Part shown: piece after piece, positions 6,528 to 7,348 of the stretch
How positions within the stretch are numbered: the stretch's first letter is position 1
Layout: every line of letters begins with the position of its first letter
Assembly: GCA_023265355.1 (NCBI GenBank)
Contig: JAHFTZ010000107.1
Coordinates: 1-7,348 of the forward strand
DNA from: Terriglobus sp.
Lineage (GTDB): Bacteria > Acidobacteriota > Terriglobia > Terriglobales > Acidobacteriaceae
Length of the DNA stretch: 7,348 nucleotides
Direction of reading: 5' to 3'
Program-made: the position numbers and the translations under genes
Notes under the pieces: generated by a model
Seen by the model: only the letters and a program-made list of their open reading frames with translations
What the model was told of the DNA's origin: nothing
Database searches by the model: none

Positions 6528-6630
6528 GTACGCGGAAGGACGACTTCTCCGACCCGGAGGGACGAGGCGTGTACGCGGAAGGACGATCTCGCGTACCGGC
6601 AGGGACGAGATCACGTACCCGGAGAGACGG
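6528..6630 (+). repeat. Iteron-like direct repeats, cluster B (five copies)
   Basis: Five further direct copies of the same motif start at 6528 (GTACGCGGAAGGACGA), 6550 (CGACCCGGAGGGACGA), 6571 (GTACGCGGAAGGACGA, identical to the first), 6593 (GTACCGGCAGGGACGA) and 6615 (GTACCCGGAGAGACGG). Spacings are 22, 21, 22 and 22 bases, slightly tighter than cluster A. All have the same orientation as cluster A. The cluster ends 36 bases from the repA stop codon. The most conserved part is GGACGA on the right, with GTAC on the left. Confidence 0.82.
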
Positions 6631-6666
6631 CAGGTCCTGTGTAATCAGTGCGCAGCGGTGGAAAAC

Positions 6667-7348
6667 TCAGTTCAACCGGCGAGCTGCCTTGGCTTGTGGC
6701 AGCAGATACTTGCCTCCCAGAGGCGGCGCAACCCACACGCCCTCCGGGCGAGACTCAGCCTGCATCTCAGGCCAGAACGTCTGGAAGAACCGGATCGCCT
6801 CCGCAAAGCGCACCCGAATCCGGCGAGGATTTGAATCGGCGCTGCCCAACTGCTCGCGCACGGACGCCCACGGAATAATCGAGGGCGTTTGTGCCGCAAA
6901 GCATCGCCAGAACAGGAAGATGCAGATGTCCTGCAGTTGAGCGTTGCCGCGCGTCTGGACCAACAACTCCGTCGGAACCGGAACATGGTGCTTGATCAGA
7001 TCGTTGTAGAACTCCGTTCCAATCTCAACACCGTAGCGCACCGTCTCTGAGAGTGGAAGAGCGTTCTGGCCGATAAGTTCGGCTGTCAGGCTGAGGCTGG
7101 TCGGCAGACGCGAACGGCTGATCGCAGACATGTTCTGCGTCTCGTTCCGGCCTGCTCCCTTGCGACTGATAAAGATTCCCAGGCCACGCAGGCGATCGAA
7201 GCGATCCCGAAGATCCGCGTACGCCTTGCCTCCCGTTCCCTTCATCCCCATCTGCTCCATGAACTCCTTCGCGGTCTCCCAACTGACATACCGATTGCCC
7301 GACTTCACGGCCTTGTCCAGCAGAAAGTGCAGCAAGGTGCGGTCAGAA
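6667..7348 (-). CDS. repA: RepA-type plasmid replication initiator, partial (5' end outside window)
   Basis: This is the C-terminal part (about 227 codons) of a protein resembling the plasmid-encoded RepA family (RepA_C, Pfam PF04796), which binds origin repeats and starts replication. The frame stays open to the right edge: residues S-D-R-T precede the first in-window TTG, so the gene starts beyond 7348. Visible features are a helical segment with GMKGTGGKAYADLRDRFDRL, typical of the DNA-binding portion, then EFYNDLIKHHVPVPTELL, a helix with DICIFLFWRCFA, and a C-terminal RRIRVRFAEAIRFFQTFWPE segment ending in GVWVAPP and a basic tail. The family assignment rests on the pattern GG...LR..F.RL followed by FY..L....VPVP and a D.... 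WR helix. It converges on motB, with the iteron-like repeats lying just beyond its 3' end. Confidence 0.8.
   Translation of the reverse strand, partial: SDRTLLHFLLDKAVKSGNRYVSWETAKEFMEQMGMKGTGGKAYADLRDRFDRLRGLGIFISRKGAGRNETQNMSAISRSRLPTSLSLTAELIGQNALPLSETVRYGVEIGTEFYNDLIKHHVPVPTELLVQTRGNAQLQDICIFLFWRCFAAQTPSIIPWASVREQLGSADSNPRRIRVRFAEAIRFFQTFWPEMQAESRPEGVWVAPPLGGKYLLPQAKAARRLN

Larger units (their letters stand above)
6124..6665. other. Putative replication origin region (oriV-like)
   Basis: About 610 bases between motB and repA hold no credible gene. They combine two iteron-like clusters, a central segment of about 60% A+T by hand count (6411-6530), and two weak DnaA-box-like sequences: TTCCCCACA (6423-6431, + strand, 7 of 9 to TTATCCACA) and TTTTCCACC (6657-6665, - strand, 7 of 9). 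Iterons, an A+T-rich unwinding region and DnaA sites are the usual parts of a RepA-dependent plasmid origin. The function is inferred from these parts and the adjacent initiator gene. The true origin could also lie upstream of repA, outside the window. Confidence 0.55.

Noticed and set aside
6124..6630. Regularly spaced repeats as a possible CRISPR array
   Set aside because: The repeats are only 16 bases with 5-7 base gaps (18 in one case) and sequence variation between copies. CRISPR arrays have longer identical repeats and 25-40 base unique spacers.
6348..6644. Open frame of 98 codons across the repeat region, and shorter ones at 6060-6360
   Set aside because: Their C-terminal parts are translations of the repeats, they lack Shine-Dalgarno sequences and show no family pattern; the overlapping frames come from the repeat composition.
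7069..7076. Perfect GCCGATAA sigma-28 -10 octamer
   Set aside because: It lies inside the repA coding region on the opposite strand, the bases at the -35 position (GAGT) do not match, and no gene follows on the + strand.

Overview
The window reads as a late flagellar gene block followed by a plasmid-type replication region. The G+C-moderate DNA, the compact order fliC-fliD-fliS-motA-motB and the style of the proteins suggest an environmental Gram-negative bacterium. My best guess is an acidobacterium (Terriglobia-like), but this is inference from memory of gene order and not proven by the sequence. The RepA-type initiator and the repeat array argue that the DNA is on, or was taken from, a plasmid, megaplasmid or chromid.

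Left part (1-1043): an unrecognised protein with a probable N-terminal signal or anchor and a C-terminal membrane helix (ending 786), then a 257-base gap with a FliA/sigma-28-like promoter and a strong Shine-Dalgarno sequence for flagellin.

Middle (1044-6055): five motility genes on the + strand. These are flagellin (fliC), closed off by a 13-bp-stem terminator; the filament cap (fliD), whose stop overlaps the start of the flagellin chaperone (fliS); then, after a short leader with a perfect sigma-28 -10 element and a hairpin abutting the start codon, the stator pair motA-motB with a 4-base GTGA overlap. FliS escorts flagellin to the export gate, FliD caps the filament so that FliC polymerises, and MotA/MotB drive rotation. 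The block therefore supplies filament and torque, while hook, basal body and export genes must lie elsewhere.

Right part (6056-7348): about 610 bases without a credible gene hold ten direct copies of a 16-base motif (GTACSSGGRRGGACGA) in two groups of five at 21-23-base spacing. The groups are separated by a stretch that is partly A+T-rich and carries a second 16-base repeat pair. On the - strand, converging on this, is the C-terminal portion of a RepA-type plasmid replication initiator, running off the right edge. I interpret the repeats as iterons of a replication origin. The most notable point is the direct adjacency of an iteron-type origin and repA to core motility genes.
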